This document shows, in pieces, positions 1-8,509 of a DNA stretch of 64,000 nucleotides. Each line of letters begins with the position of its first letter. Within the stretch, counting starts at the first letter, position 1. Under the pieces are notes generated by a model, which saw only the letters and a list, made by a program, of their open reading frames with translations, ran no database searches and was not told the DNA's origin. The stretch lies in contig NZ_JAENHL010000007.1 of assembly GCF_016595235.1 (NCBI RefSeq), positions 124,001 through 188,000 on the forward strand, read 5' to 3'. Position numbers and translations under genes: made by a program. This stretch comes from Taklimakanibacter albus. Lineage in GTDB: Bacteria > Pseudomonadota > Alphaproteobacteria > Rhizobiales > Aestuariivirgaceae.

Positions 1-1205
1 TCGCCTCGCTGCTGACGGATGAAACCCTGACGCTGCACCGCGTGCCGCGCCTCGCCGATGTCCGCCTCCTCCAGCGCATCCTGCAGAATCACGGCGTCGA
101 CATCACCATCGCCGGCAAGCGCGCCGGCCAGAACGGCCATGACGGCGAGACCATGCGCATCTCGGCCAAGACCATCGCCGACACTACCGCACCCTATGAG
201 CTCGTCTCCAAGATGCGCGCCAGCTTCTGGGTCCTGGCCCCTCTCCTCGCCCGCTGCGGCGAGGCGCGCGTCTCGCTGCCCGGCGGCTGCGCCATCGGCA
301 CGCGTCCAGTCGATCTCCATATCCTCGCCATGGAAAAGCTCGGCGTCCAGATTTCGATCGACGGCGGCTATGTCGTGGCGAAGGCGCCCAAGGGTTTCAC
401 CGGCGGCCATATCAACTTCCCGAAAGTATCGGTCGGCGCCACCCATGCAGCGCTCATGGGCGCCGTCACCGCCAAGGGCGATACGCTCATCGAAAACGCC
501 GCGCGTGAACCCGAGATCACCGACGTCGCCGAATGCTTGGTGAAGATGGGCGCGAAGATCGACGGTATCGGCTCGGCCACCATCCGCATCGCCGGCGTGC
601 CGCGCCTCCATGGTGCCGAGCACTCGGTCATCGCCGATCGCATAGAAGCCGGTACCTATGCCATGGCCGCCGCCATGACCGGCGGCACGGTGACGCTCGC
701 CGGCGCCCGCCTCGACACGCTCGATGAGGTTATGAACATCATGCGCACCTCGGGCGTCGACATCGAGGCGGCCAATGACGGCCTGAAGATCAAGCGCAAC
801 GGCGCCGGCCTTTCCGCCATCAAGGTCGATACCGAACCCTATCCGGGCTTCCCGACCGATCTCCAGGCACAGCTGATGGCGCTCACGACCAGGGCGAAGG
901 GCACCTCGATCATCCGCGAGACCATCTTCGAGAATCGCTTCATGCATGTGCAGGAACTCGCCCGTTTCGGCGCCGACATCCAACTCCATGGCGACACCGC
1001 CGAGATCCGCGGCGTCGAGCGCCTCACCGGCGCGCAAGTGATGGCGACAGATCTCCGGGCCTCCGTCTCGCTCGTCATCGCGGCGCTTGCCGCCGATGGT
1101 GAAACGACACTTCACCGCGTCTATCATCTCGACCGCGGCTTCGAGACGCTGGAGGATAAACTCAAAGCCTGCGGCGCCGATATCGAGCGCCTCTCCGGCC
1201 ACTGA
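1..1205 (+). CDS. murA: MurA, UDP-N-acetylglucosamine 1-carboxyvinyltransferase (5' end outside window)
   Basis: Cytoplasmic enzyme of the first committed step of peptidoglycan synthesis, transferring enolpyruvate from PEP to UDP-GlcNAc. The frame is already open from base 3 (reading [14 protein letters not shown]), so the true start lies left of the window and the GTG at 42 is internal. The catalytic-cysteine loop [10 protein letters not shown] is intact (Cys codon 288-290); this is the residue fosfomycin alkylates in the family. Other family marks are [13 protein letters not shown], the FPTDLQAQ segment and the C-terminal YHLDRGFE stretch. About 400 of the usual 420-430 residues are present. 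DUF2948 follows after 2 bases, the order usual in Hyphomicrobiales. Confidence 0.97.
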   Translation, partial: ASLLTDETLTLHRVPRLADVRLLQRILQNHGVDITIAGKRAGQNGHDGETMRISAKTIADTTAPYELVSKMRASFWVLAPLLARCGEARVSLPGGCAIGTRPVDLHILAMEKLGVQISIDGGYVVAKAPKGFTGGHINFPKVSVGATHAALMGAVTAKGDTLIENAAREPEITDVAECLVKMGAKIDGIGSATIRIAGVPRLHGAEHSVIADRIEAGTYAMAAAMTGGTVTLAGARLDTLDEVMNIMRTSGVDIEAANDGLKIKRNGAGLSAIKVDTEPYPGFPTDLQAQLMALTTRAKGTSIIRETIFENRFMHVQELARFGADIQLHGDTAEIRGVERLTGAQVMATDLRASVSLVIAALAADGETTLHRVYHLDRGFETLEDKLKACGADIERLSGH

Positions 1206-1207
1206 CC

Positions 1208-1624
1208 ATGCTCAAACTCAGCGCCCTCGACCCCGCCGATCTCGAGATCATCTCCGCCCATATGCAGGACGCGGTGATCACCATCGGCGATATCCGTTAT
1301 CTCAAGGCGGCGGAGAAATTCGCCCTCATCGGCAACCGTTTCCTGTGGCAAACGCAGAAACCGCCTTATGAGCGCCGGCGCACCGGCCTGTCCTTCGATC
1401 GTGTGCTCGCCGCGCAATCGCACCATATCCGTCAGGGCGCCGATGATGCGATCCTGTCGCTGCTGTCGATTTCCTTCACCCCCGATGAGGAGCCCTCCGG
1501 CACCGTCACGCTCACCTTCTCGGGTGGCGGCGCCATCAGCCTCAAGGTCGAATGCATCGAGGCGCGCCTCGAGGATCTGGGCCCCGCCTGGGAGACGAAG
1601 AACCTCCCCACGCATGAGCGTTGA
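1208..1624 (+). CDS. DUF2948 family protein
   Basis: A 138-residue soluble protein of unknown function, recognised as DUF2948 by its length, its place directly after murA, and the features LKLSALDPADLEIISAHMQDAV near the N-terminus (read here in two parts: LKLSALDPADLEI and ISAHMQDAV), the RRRTGLSFDRV segment and the LEDLGPAWET tail. There is no signal peptide or membrane segment. It starts 2 bases after the murA stop, so it is probably translated from the same message. The family is conserved in alphaproteobacteria, which suggests a housekeeping role, but no biochemical activity is known to me. Confidence 0.85.
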   Translation: MLKLSALDPADLEIISAHMQDAVITIGDIRYLKAAEKFALIGNRFLWQTQKPPYERRRTGLSFDRVLAAQSHHIRQGADDAILSLLSISFTPDEEPSGTVTLTFSGGGAISLKVECIEARLEDLGPAWETKNLPTHER

Positions 1625-1654
1625 GTCTGCGCGGGCGAACCCGATGCGCTTCAA

Positions 1655-1854
1655 CTCTCCCTCCGCCACCGAAGGTGGGGAGGGTGGCGCGCGGAACGCG
1701 CGACGGGTGGGGTCTCTCCGCGAGGAGGATCTCCGAGCAAAATTTGCTCGCGCTTCGTTCGAGCCCCGTTGATGAATACCGGTCGGTTGAGAGACCCCAC
1801 CCGTCCGCCCTTCGGGCGGCCACCCTCCCCGCGCTTCGCGCGGCGGAGGGAGAG
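1655..1854. repeat. Long inverted-repeat intergenic element, copy 1
   Basis: About 200 bp with complementary ends. The left arm opens with CTCTCCCTCCGCC and includes GGGGAGGGTGGCGCGCGGAA and GACGGGTGGGGTCTCTC. The right arm reads GAGAGACCCCACCCGTC and closes with GGCGGAGGGAGAG. A less conserved core of about 80 bases separates the arms, and each arm carries its own small palindrome (for example CCGCCCTTCGGGCGG). A second copy lies at 4022-4220. It sits between DUF2948 and the UPF0262 gene, where hisD is found in many related genomes. It resembles the REP/palindromic elements common in Hyphomicrobiales; I cannot name a family. Confidence 0.8.
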
Positions 1855-1908
1855 CGTTCTTTTCGGCGAAATGTTTCCCAACACCCGGAAGCACGCTAGG
1901 TTGACGTC

Positions 1909-2397
1909 ATGACCGCCAAGGATGCGCCAGATACCAATCGCCTCGCCGCCGTCGATCTCGACGACAGCATCGGCTCGGCGCTCAGCGCCGATGCCGATCA
2001 CGAGCGCCGTGTCGCCATCTATGATCTCATCGAGGACAACCGTTTCACCGTGATCGGCCACGAGACCGGCCCCTATCGCCTGGCGCTTTCGGCCGCCGAC
2101 GGCCGCATCATCTTCGACATCTGGAGCGCCCGGGAAGAACGCGTCTCGATGATCGGCCTGTCGCTCTCGCCCTTCCGGCGCATCGTGAAGGACTATTTCA
2201 TGATCTGCGAGAGCTACTACAAGGCGATCCGCACCGCGACGCCGAGCCAGATCGAAACCATCGACATGGCGCGGCGCGGCCTGCACAATGAAGGAGGCGA
2301 CCTGCTGAAGGAACGGCTCGACGGCAAGATCGAGGTCGATATGACCACCTCGCGCCGGCTGTTCACATTGCTTTGCGTATTGCATTGGCGCGGCTGA
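1909..2397 (+). CDS. UPF0262 family protein
   Basis: A 162-residue protein of an uncharacterised alphaproteobacterial family. Recognisable parts are [12 protein letters not shown], the central [20 protein letters not shown] and the C-terminal [14 protein letters not shown]. It is soluble, with no signal or membrane segment. In related genomes it sits between hisD and a small phosphatase gene and upstream of infA. Here the downstream partners are present but hisD is not, and a palindromic element lies upstream. The next gene follows after 12 bases, suggesting cotranscription. Function is unknown. Confidence 0.88.
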   Translation: MTAKDAPDTNRLAAVDLDDSIGSALSADADHERRVAIYDLIEDNRFTVIGHETGPYRLALSAADGRIIFDIWSAREERVSMIGLSLSPFRRIVKDYFMICESYYKAIRTATPSQIETIDMARRGLHNEGGDLLKERLDGKIEVDMTTSRRLFTLLCVLHWRG

Positions 2398-2409
2398 GCG
2401 GGCGTCTCG

Positions 2410-2856
2410 ATGGCGGCTGATCTCCCGGGAGCTCTGCTCTTCGCCTGCACCCAGAACGTCATCCGCTCGCCGATGGCGGCGGCCATCGCCCGGCATTTCT
2501 ACGGCAACCGCGTCTTCGTCGCCTCCTGCGGCGTGAAGCCCGGCGAGCCCGATCCTTTCGTCGGCGTCGTCATGGACGAGATCGGCATGAATCTCAGCAA
2601 GCACCGGCCGCAGAGTTTCGCCGATCTCGAGGATTCGAGCTTCGACATCGTCATCTCGCTGTCGCCCGAGGCCCACCATCGGGCCCTCGAAATGACCCGC
2701 ACCATGGCCATCGAGGCGGAATACTGGCCGACCATGGACCCGTCCGCCGCGATGGGCAGCCGCGAGCAGATTCTCGATGCCTATCGCGACGTCCGCGACG
2801 GCCTGATGCGCCGCATCCGGGCCCGATTCGGGGCGCAAGGGGCACGCGGCGTGTAA
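2410..2856 (+). CDS. Low-molecular-weight protein-tyrosine-phosphatase-like protein
   Basis: A 148-residue cytoplasmic protein of the LMW-PTP/arsenate reductase fold. The P-loop near residue 13 reads CTQNVIRSP, which keeps the Cys-X5-Arg-Ser phosphate-binding signature (the family's usual form is CxxNxCRS; here Ile replaces the second Cys). The general-acid Asp-Pro pair is likely in WPTMDPS towards the C-terminus. It could be a tyrosine phosphatase or an ArsC-like reductase; the single P-loop Cys and housekeeping location favour phosphatase, but the substrate is unknown. It lies in the conserved UPF0262 - phosphatase - infA order. Confidence 0.85.
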   Translation: MAADLPGALLFACTQNVIRSPMAAAIARHFYGNRVFVASCGVKPGEPDPFVGVVMDEIGMNLSKHRPQSFADLEDSSFDIVISLSPEAHHRALEMTRTMAIEAEYWPTMDPSAAMGSREQILDAYRDVRDGLMRRIRARFGAQGARGV

Positions 2857-2931
2857 ATTAGCGCGCCGACTTGATTTTACCGGGCAACCGGTTCATGGGT
2901 AGCCGCGATCGTTAACCAGCCAGGGAACCTT

Positions 2932-3150
2932 ATGGCGAAGGAAGAATTGCTTGAATTTGAGGGCACGGTGACCGAGCTCCTGCCCAACGCGACTTTCCGC
3001 GTAAAGCTCGACAATAACCATGAGATCATCGCCCATACCGCCGGCAAGATGCGCAAGAACCGCATCCGCGTGCTCGCCGGCGACCGTGTCATGGTCGAAA
3101 TGACGCCCTATGACCTGACCAAGGGCCGCATCAACTATCGCTTCAAATAG
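2932..3150 (+). CDS. infA: Translation initiation factor IF-1
   Basis: A complete 72-residue IF-1, the OB-fold factor that binds the 30S A site during initiation. It starts with [13 protein letters not shown] and contains the family core [20 protein letters not shown], then the basic [11 protein letters not shown] stretch and [18 protein letters not shown]. The 75-base gap upstream suggests its own promoter. It precedes maf and yacG as in other Hyphomicrobiales. Confidence 0.98.
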   Translation: MAKEELLEFEGTVTELLPNATFRVKLDNNHEIIAHTAGKMRKNRIRVLAGDRVMVEMTPYDLTKGRINYRFK

Positions 3151-3164
3151 GGACCGGCGGACGA

Positions 3165-3803
3165 ATGACGGAAGCCCGCGTCAAGCTCGTGCTGGCCAGC
3201 GCCTCACCGCGCCGCCTGGCGCTGCTCGAGCAGGCGGGCATCAAGCCCGACCTCCTGATGCCGGCAGACATCGACGAGACGCCGATGAAGCGGGAAACCC
3301 CGCGCCGCCTGGCGATCCGGCTTGCCAATGAGAAGGCGCGCACCGCTCAGGAAGCTCCCCTCGTCAAGAAGCTCGGCACCAAGACCTTCATCATCGCCGC
3401 CGATACGGTGGTGGGGCTCGGCCGCCGTATCCTGCCCAAGCCCGAAACGCCCGAAGAGGCCGAATCCTGCCTGTGGCTGCTGTCGGGCCGTTCGCACTGG
3501 GTCTATTCGGCCGTGACGCTCCTGGCGCCCGGTGGCCAATCCTGGCGGCGCTGCTCCGAAACGAAGGTCCGCTTCAAGCGCTTCTCGCGCGAGGATGTCG
3601 ACACCTATCTCAAATCCGGTGAATGGCGCGGCAAGGCCGGCGGCTATGCGGTGCAGGGACGCGCCGAATCATTCGTGCGTACCTTGAGCGGCTCACATTC
3701 GGGCGTGGTCGGACTGCCGCTCTACGAAACCATCCATCTCCTCCATGGCGCGGGCTATCCTGTCCATTACACATGGCTGACCGCGCCCCTTAGCGGCGTA
3801 TGA
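3165..3803 (+). CDS. maf: Maf-like nucleoside triphosphate pyrophosphatase
   Basis: A 212-residue Maf/YhdE-type enzyme that hydrolyses non-canonical or selected nucleoside triphosphates to monophosphates, a house-cleaning activity in the cytoplasm. The hallmark [17 protein letters not shown] is at residues 9-25, followed by [11 protein letters not shown], the catalytic-Asp region [15 protein letters not shown] and the [15 protein letters not shown] segment. All usual motifs are present and the length is normal. It begins 14 bases after infA, and its stop overlaps the start of yacG (ATGA at 3800-3803), so the two are translationally coupled. Confidence 0.95.
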   Translation: MTEARVKLVLASASPRRLALLEQAGIKPDLLMPADIDETPMKRETPRRLAIRLANEKARTAQEAPLVKKLGTKTFIIAADTVVGLGRRILPKPETPEEAESCLWLLSGRSHWVYSAVTLLAPGGQSWRRCSETKVRFKRFSREDVDTYLKSGEWRGKAGGYAVQGRAESFVRTLSGSHSGVVGLPLYETIHLLHGAGYPVHYTWLTAPLSGV

Positions 3804-4012
3804 CCGGCGCCAAGGAGCCGGTGCGTTTGCGCCCCAGGCGCCCCTGTCCGATTTGCGGCAAGCCTTCGCAGCAGAAATTCCATCCCTTCTGCTCTACCCG
3901 CTGTGCCAATATCGATCTCAACCGCTGGTTCGGCGGCCACTACACCATACCCGCCGAGGAAGGGCCGGATCCGGGCGACGAGACGGCGGAGCCCAAGCGC
4001 GACGAGGAGTGA
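3800..4012 (+). CDS. yacG: YacG family zinc-finger protein (DNA gyrase inhibitor family)
   Basis: A 70-residue zinc-binding protein. The four-Cys site is [20 protein letters not shown], i.e. CxxC then CxxxC, followed by the family segment [13 protein letters not shown] and an acidic tail. E. coli YacG binds GyrB and inhibits gyrase; the same role here is by family inference. It overlaps maf by four bases. Confidence 0.93.
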   Translation: MTGAKEPVRLRPRRPCPICGKPSQQKFHPFCSTRCANIDLNRWFGGHYTIPAEEGPDPGDETAEPKRDEE

Positions 4013-4021
4013 GTTACCAGT

Positions 4022-4220
4022 TCTCCCTCCGCCACGCAAAGCGTGGGGAGGGTGGCGCGCGGAACGCGCGACGGGTGGGGTCTCTCAGCAAAGGAGATCC
4101 ATCAGGCAAGAAAATCTCTAAGCCGTTCAGTCCTACTGATGAGCGCTTGTCGGTGGAGAAACCCCACCCGTCCGCCCCTATGGGCGGACACCCTCCCCGC
4201 GCTTCGCGCGGTGGAGGGAG
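4022..4220. repeat. Long inverted-repeat intergenic element, copy 2
   Basis: A second copy of the element at 1655-1854. The outer arms match it nearly base for base (left TCTCCCTCCGCCACG and GGGGAGGGTGGCGCGCGGAA; right CACCCTCCCCGCGCTTCGCG and GGTGGAGGGAG), while the central 80 bases differ completely. It occupies the gap between the convergent yacG and purine-permease genes. Conserved complementary arms with a divergent core suggest that the folded arms, not a coded protein, are what is maintained. Confidence 0.8.
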
Positions 4221-4325
4221 GTTGCTTTGACCGGCCTCTTGGCCACTATCGCTTGCAATGACGCGCACAATCGTCGGATTTTACCACGGTCAGGGAAATC
4301 CCCTGTTTCCGCGATTTTCGCGAAA

Positions 4326-4393
4326 ATTCCCTGCAGATCCCTGCAGATCCGCTGCAAATCCCCTGTAAATTCCGCTGCAAAATCCGCTGCTAA
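4326..4393. repeat. Short tandem repeat, about six degenerate 11-bp units
   Basis: Consecutive units read ATTCCCTGCAG, ATCCCTGCAG, ATCCGCTGCAA, ATCCCCTGTAA, ATTCCGCTGCAA and AATCCGCTGCTAA. The array runs up to the stop codon of the minus-strand permease (4390), so on the transcribed strand it forms the start of that gene's 3' untranslated region. The 10-12 base period is close to one DNA turn. No function can be assigned. Confidence 0.75.
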
Positions 4394-5736
4394 TTTTTCG
4401 AGTTCCCCTGCTCCGGCAGGACCTGGTGCAACAGGATGGCGCCGACCGCGCCGAAGGCGATCGATGAGCCCAGGAGATACTGCACGACATTGGGCAGGCT
4501 CTTGAGATAGTCCGGCGGGATGAGGGTGGCGAAGAGCGCCAGCAGCACCGGCAGGCCGACCACCAGCATGTTGCGCTCGCTGAGCGGGCTCGAGCGCACC
4601 ACCCGGAACCCGTTCATGGCAATGATGGCGCACAGCACGCCGAAGACGCCGCCGATGACCGGCTGCGGAATGGAGGCGATGGCAGCCCCCAGCTTGCCGA
4701 CGAGCCCGAACAGCACCAGCAAAATGCCGGCCGCCGCGAAAGCAGCGCGGCTCGCCACGCCGGTGATGGCGATGACGCCGGCATTGGAGGAATAACCGGT
4801 CACCGGGGTCGAGCCGACGAGCGCGCTGACGAGGCAGCCGAGGCCTTCGCCGGTGGCGCCGCGATCGAGCCGGCTGTCGGTGATCTCCTTGCCGATCACC
4901 GCGCCGACCGCGAACCAGGTCCCGGTGGTCTCGGCCAGCACCACCGCATAGACGACCAGCATGGTGAGGATGGCCGAGAGGGAGAAATTGATGTCGAGCG
5001 TGAGGAAGGCGATGCGCGGCAGCGTCAGCCAGGAAGCATCGACGATGCCTTGCGCGCTGAAACGGCCCATGAAGGAAGCAACCAGCGTACCGGCGCCGAG
5101 CGCCAGGATCACCGCGGCGAGCCTGAGCCACACGCCACGTTTGCCCATGCTGATGCCGGCCATCATCGCGGCGATGAGCACGCTTGCCGCGACGGCGGCG
5201 AGCAGGATATTGCCGCCCACCGTCGCATCGCCATGGACGGCGAAGACGCTCTCCTTCAATGCCACCGGCATCAGTGCGATGCCGACGACCAGGATGATCG
5301 TGCCGCCGACGATCGGCGGCACCAGCTTCTTGATGACCCGGTGGAAAATGCCAGTCGGCCAGCCCAGCAAGGCCACGATGATGGCGCCCGGAATGAGCGC
5401 GCCGAAAACAGTGGCGAGGCCGGCGGTGCCGCCGCCCGAGGCGAAGGCGATGGCGAGGACGGCGCCGATCGGCACATAGGACGGGCCCTGGACGACCGGC
5501 AGGCGCATGCACCATTTCGACTGGATGAAGGTCGCGATGCCGGCGGCGATGAAGGCCGATTGGATCAGCGTGGCGGAATCGGCGACGGCGAGGCCAAGGA
5601 CCGAGGCGATGATGAAGGGGACGACATAGACATCCATGGCCAGCACATGCTGGAGACCGAGCAAGGCCGCCTGGCCTACCGGCAGCCGATCATGGAGACG
5701 CGCCACGAGCACGATTTCATTCGCGGGCTGCTGCAT
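4390..5736 (-). CDS. NCS2-family purine (xanthine/uracil type) permease
   Basis: A 448-residue inner-membrane carrier of the nucleobase-cation symporter-2 family, with about 12-14 hydrophobic segments. Family marks are the N-terminal LGLQHVLAM, the VVQGPSYVPIGA region, the VGGTIILVVGIALMP helix, ETTGTWFAVGAVIG and the VTGYSSNAGVIAITGV loop. It is divergent from the guanine deaminase gene across 137 bases, so it probably imports guanine or xanthine for that enzyme. The substrate is inferred from context; uracil or other purines are possible. The start ATG at 5736 has AGGGG about 11 bases upstream. Confidence 0.9.
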   Translation of the reverse strand: MQQPANEIVLVARLHDRLPVGQAALLGLQHVLAMDVYVVPFIIASVLGLAVADSATLIQSAFIAAGIATFIQSKWCMRLPVVQGPSYVPIGAVLAIAFASGGGTAGLATVFGALIPGAIIVALLGWPTGIFHRVIKKLVPPIVGGTIILVVGIALMPVALKESVFAVHGDATVGGNILLAAVAASVLIAAMMAGISMGKRGVWLRLAAVILALGAGTLVASFMGRFSAQGIVDASWLTLPRIAFLTLDINFSLSAILTMLVVYAVVLAETTGTWFAVGAVIGKEITDSRLDRGATGEGLGCLVSALVGSTPVTGYSSNAGVIAITGVASRAAFAAAGILLVLFGLVGKLGAAIASIPQPVIGGVFGVLCAIIAMNGFRVVRSSPLSERNMLVVGLPVLLALFATLIPPDYLKSLPNVVQYLLGSSIAFGAVGAILLHQVLPEQGNSKN

Positions 5737-5830
5737 GATATTTCATCCCCTTTCGGCCGCCGGCCCCCGGCGACTCAATCTACCCCTATGGGAAAGCTAG
5801 CATGCCACGAGAGGCCACGCAGTCACCCCT

Positions 5831-5854
5831 CTCTCCCCGCTCGCGCGGGGCGAG
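5831..5854. repeat. GC-rich hairpin upstream of guanine deaminase
   Basis: CCCCGC (5835-5840), loop TCGC, GCGGGG (5845-5850), with a flanking CTC/GAG pair. It sits 20 bases before the guanine deaminase start and resembles a single arm of the palindromic elements in this window. It could be a solitary repeat or affect initiation of the message; no evidence decides. Confidence 0.5.
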
Positions 5855-5873
5855 GGATTATACGGAGTCCTGA

Positions 5874-7226
5874 ATGAAAGCTCCTTTCAGCATCTGCGGC
5901 ACCGCCTTTCACGCACCAAAGCGCGGCGAGCTCGAGATACTCTCCGACGCGCTGATCGAGGTCGGCGCCGATGGCGGCATCGACCAGATCCTGAAGCCTG
6001 ATCATCCCCACTATGACGAACGGAAATCGGCCGCGCGCGCCTCGGGCATGCTGCGGCTTCTGGGCGACGGTGAATATCTCCTGCCCGGCTTCGTCGATCT
6101 GCACATCCATGCGCCGCAATTCCCGCAGCTCGGCAAGGCGCTCGATGCGCCGCTCGAGGACTGGCTGCAGAAATATACGTTTCCGCTCGAGGCGCGTTAT
6201 TCCGACCGGGCTTTCGCTTCCTCCGTCTATGACAGTCTCGTCGGCACGCTGCTCGCCAACGGCACAACGACGGCCGTCTATTTTGCCACCCGCCATCTCG
6301 ACGGCAGCCTTGTCCTTGCCGAAACCTGCCTCGCCAAGGGCCAGCGCGCCGTCATCGGCCGCGTCGCCATGGACGACATCCACCAATGCCCTGATTATTA
6401 TCGTGACGCCTCGCCCGATGAAGGCATCGAGCTGTCGCGGCAGTTCATTCAGCGGCTGCGCGCCCTCCCCGGCAACGGCAAGGCGCTGGTCAGGCCCGCC
6501 GTCACGCCGCGTTTCATCCCGAGCTGCAGCGATCGCCTGCTCTCAGGCCTCGGCGAGCTTCTCGAGGCGGAAGCCTGTCATATGCAGACGCATTGTTCGG
6601 AAAGCGACTGGGCGCATGCTTATGTGCTGGAGCGCTTCGGCAAGAGCGATACCGAGATGCTCGCCGAATTCGGTCTGCTCACCCGCCAGAGCATCCTCGC
6701 CCATGCCAACCTCATGGGCACCAGCGATTTCGATCTCGTCCAGGCCAAGGGGTCGGGCGTCGCGCATTGCCCGCTCTCCAACTTCTACTTCGCCAATGCG
6801 GTTTTTCCGCTGCGCCGCCTGCTCGACCAGGGTCTCCATCTGGGCCTCGGCACCGATATATCGGGCGGCCACAGCCCGTCCATTCTCGACAATTGCCGCC
6901 ATGCGATGACGGCCGCGCGGGCGCTTCATGATGGTGTCGACGCGCGGCTGCCCGCAGCACGGCGTGGCGCCGCGCCCGCACGCATCATGCCCAGCGAGGC
7001 GTTCTGGCTCGCCACCGCCGGCGGCGGCGAGGCCCTCGATCTGCCGATCGGTCTGTTCCGCGAAGGCATGCGCTTCGACGCCCTGCTCGTCGATGTGAAT
7101 GCGCCGCAGTCCAACATCACGCGCGCCGACAATGACGGCCTGCCCGACATCTTCCAGAAGATACTGTGCAATGCCGGCCGGCCCAACATCACCTCGGTGT
7201 GGGTCGAGGGCCGCTGTGTGTCCTAG
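5874..7226 (+). CDS. guaD: Guanine deaminase
   Basis: A 450-residue zinc amidohydrolase that deaminates guanine to xanthine in the cytoplasm. The metal-binding N-terminal motif is GFVDLHIHAPQF (around residue 78), followed by the guanine-deaminase segment DWLQKYTFPLEARY. Further ligands lie in MQTHCSES, ILAHAN and the C-terminal LGTDISGGHS. Length and motif order match the family. It is divergent from a purine permease, giving an import-and-deaminate module. No xanthine dehydrogenase genes lie in the window, so the later steps must be encoded elsewhere. Confidence 0.93.
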   Translation: MKAPFSICGTAFHAPKRGELEILSDALIEVGADGGIDQILKPDHPHYDERKSAARASGMLRLLGDGEYLLPGFVDLHIHAPQFPQLGKALDAPLEDWLQKYTFPLEARYSDRAFASSVYDSLVGTLLANGTTTAVYFATRHLDGSLVLAETCLAKGQRAVIGRVAMDDIHQCPDYYRDASPDEGIELSRQFIQRLRALPGNGKALVRPAVTPRFIPSCSDRLLSGLGELLEAEACHMQTHCSESDWAHAYVLERFGKSDTEMLAEFGLLTRQSILAHANLMGTSDFDLVQAKGSGVAHCPLSNFYFANAVFPLRRLLDQGLHLGLGTDISGGHSPSILDNCRHAMTAARALHDGVDARLPAARRGAAPARIMPSEAFWLATAGGGEALDLPIGLFREGMRFDALLVDVNAPQSNITRADNDGLPDIFQKILCNAGRPNITSVWVEGRCVS

Positions 7227-8410
7227 AGCAACCCCCGCTTCGCCAGGTTGCGCATCAGATGGCTCACGCCGAAAGTCCAGGCGGGACATTCATGGCTGCG
7301 CCGCATGCGGTTGGTGAGGCTGCCGAGCCTGGGCGTGGCGATGGTGACGATGTCGCCTTCCTTGTGGGTGAAACCCTTGCCCTTGGTGTCACGGTCCTCG
7401 ACGGGTGCGAACATGGTGCCGAGGAACAATACGAAACCGTCCGGATACTGATGATGTTTGCCGATCGTCTGGTCGACGATGTCGGCGGGATCGCGGCTGA
7501 TCATGGCGATGGACGATGAGCCTTTGAGCGCGAAGCCCTCCGGCCCCAGGACCTCAAGCGTAACCGTCGCCTGGCGCACATCGTCGAGACTGAAGCTGTC
7601 GTCGAAGAAGCGCAGGAACGGCCCCACGGCGCAGGAGGCATTGTTGTCCTTGGCTTTTGACAGCAGCAAGGCTGAGCGGCCTTCGACGTCGCGCAGATTG
7701 ATGTCGTTGCCGAGCGTCGCACCGACGATCCGGCCGGCGGAGGAGACGACGACGACCACTTCCGGCTCGGGATTATTCCAGGTCGACATGGCGTGCAGCC
7801 CGCCGTCTGCGCCGGGACCGACCGAGGACATGACCTGTGCCTTGGTGAAGACTTCCGCGTCGGGACCGATGCCGACTTCGAGATATTGACTCCAGGCGCC
7901 TTGCGCGATGAGCGTCTCCTTGAGTTTCATGGCCTGTGGAGAACCGGGCATCAGCTTCTTCAGATCGTCGCCGACCAGCTCCTTGACCGTCTTGCGGATC
8001 TCGGCCGCCGCATTGTAGTCGCCGCGCGCCCGCTCCTCGATGACACGCTCCAGCATCGAGATGGCGAAGGTGACGCCCGCCGCCTTCACCGCCTGAAGGT
8101 CGATCGGCGCCAGGAACCACGGCTTCTTCGCATTGCGTGTATCGGGCGCGGTATTGGCGAGGATGTCGGCGACCTTGCCGATCGTCTCGCCCTTGGCTGA
8201 CCGCAGGGCCTTGGCCGGGTCCGCGTTTTCGCAGAGATCACGCATGGTTGGGAATACGGCACTGACATCGACGACATCGCCACCACGCAGCGCCACGATT
8301 GACGGCCCTTCGACTTCCGGCCGCCAGACGCGTCCGGCAAGCGCCGCCTTGTCGTGATCCACCGGCAGGACTGTTTCAGGTTTCAAATGATCGTTCAGGG
8401 AGGTGCTCAT
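7223..8410 (-). CDS. Fumarylacetoacetate hydrolase (FAH) family protein
   Basis: A 395-residue FAH-superfamily enzyme; members hydrolyse or dehydrate 2-keto acids using a divalent metal. The likely metal site is the Glu-X-Glu in NPEPEVVVVV with the Asp in GNDINLRDVEG, followed by LLLSKAKDNNASCAVGPF. The nearly 400-residue length resembles 2-keto-3-deoxy-sugar-acid dehydratases of this superfamily more than short 2-hydroxymuconate hydrolases, but the substrate is not determined. I prefer the ATG at 8410 over an upstream ATG at 8464 because the longer form would place a perfect palindrome (8439-8453) inside the gene. Its 3' end overlaps guanine deaminase by 4 bases, tail to tail. Confidence 0.85.
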   Translation of the reverse strand: MSTSLNDHLKPETVLPVDHDKAALAGRVWRPEVEGPSIVALRGGDVVDVSAVFPTMRDLCENADPAKALRSAKGETIGKVADILANTAPDTRNAKKPWFLAPIDLQAVKAAGVTFAISMLERVIEERARGDYNAAAEIRKTVKELVGDDLKKLMPGSPQAMKLKETLIAQGAWSQYLEVGIGPDAEVFTKAQVMSSVGPGADGGLHAMSTWNNPEPEVVVVVSSAGRIVGATLGNDINLRDVEGRSALLLSKAKDNNASCAVGPFLRFFDDSFSLDDVRQATVTLEVLGPEGFALKGSSSIAMISRDPADIVDQTIGKHHQYPDGFVLFLGTMFAPVEDRDTKGKGFTHKEGDIVTIATPRLGSLTNRMRRSHECPAWTFGVSHLMRNLAKRGLL

Positions 8411-8438
8411 GTGATCGAATATGTACTGCTGCTGTTTG

Positions 8439-8453
8439 GACAATTCTATTGTC
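8439..8453. promoter_or_regulatory. Perfect palindrome, candidate operator
   Basis: GACAAT-TCT-ATTGTC, with two perfect 6-base arms, lies in the 99-base gap between the divergent FAH-family (start 8410) and iminopeptidase (start 8510) genes. The position suits control of both by one dimeric regulator. No regulator gene is adjacent. Confidence 0.45.
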
Positions 8454-8509
8454 GCATTGTGCATATTTGTCAGGCAAAAGAAAACAATGTTGGAAGTTCA
8501 TGAAATTTC

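Noticed and set aside
1621-1899. Short open frames inside the palindromic elements (also at 3853-4268)
   Set aside because: They exist on both strands because the elements are long palindromes; the predicted peptides are repeat artefacts.
4326-4393. Possible CRISPR array
   Set aside because: The units are about 11 bases, directly abutting and degenerate, with no spacers and no cas genes.
5737-5873. A purine riboswitch between the permease and guanine deaminase genes
   Set aside because: I could not find a recognisable aptamer core; only a simple GC hairpin is visible. A covariance-model search would be needed.
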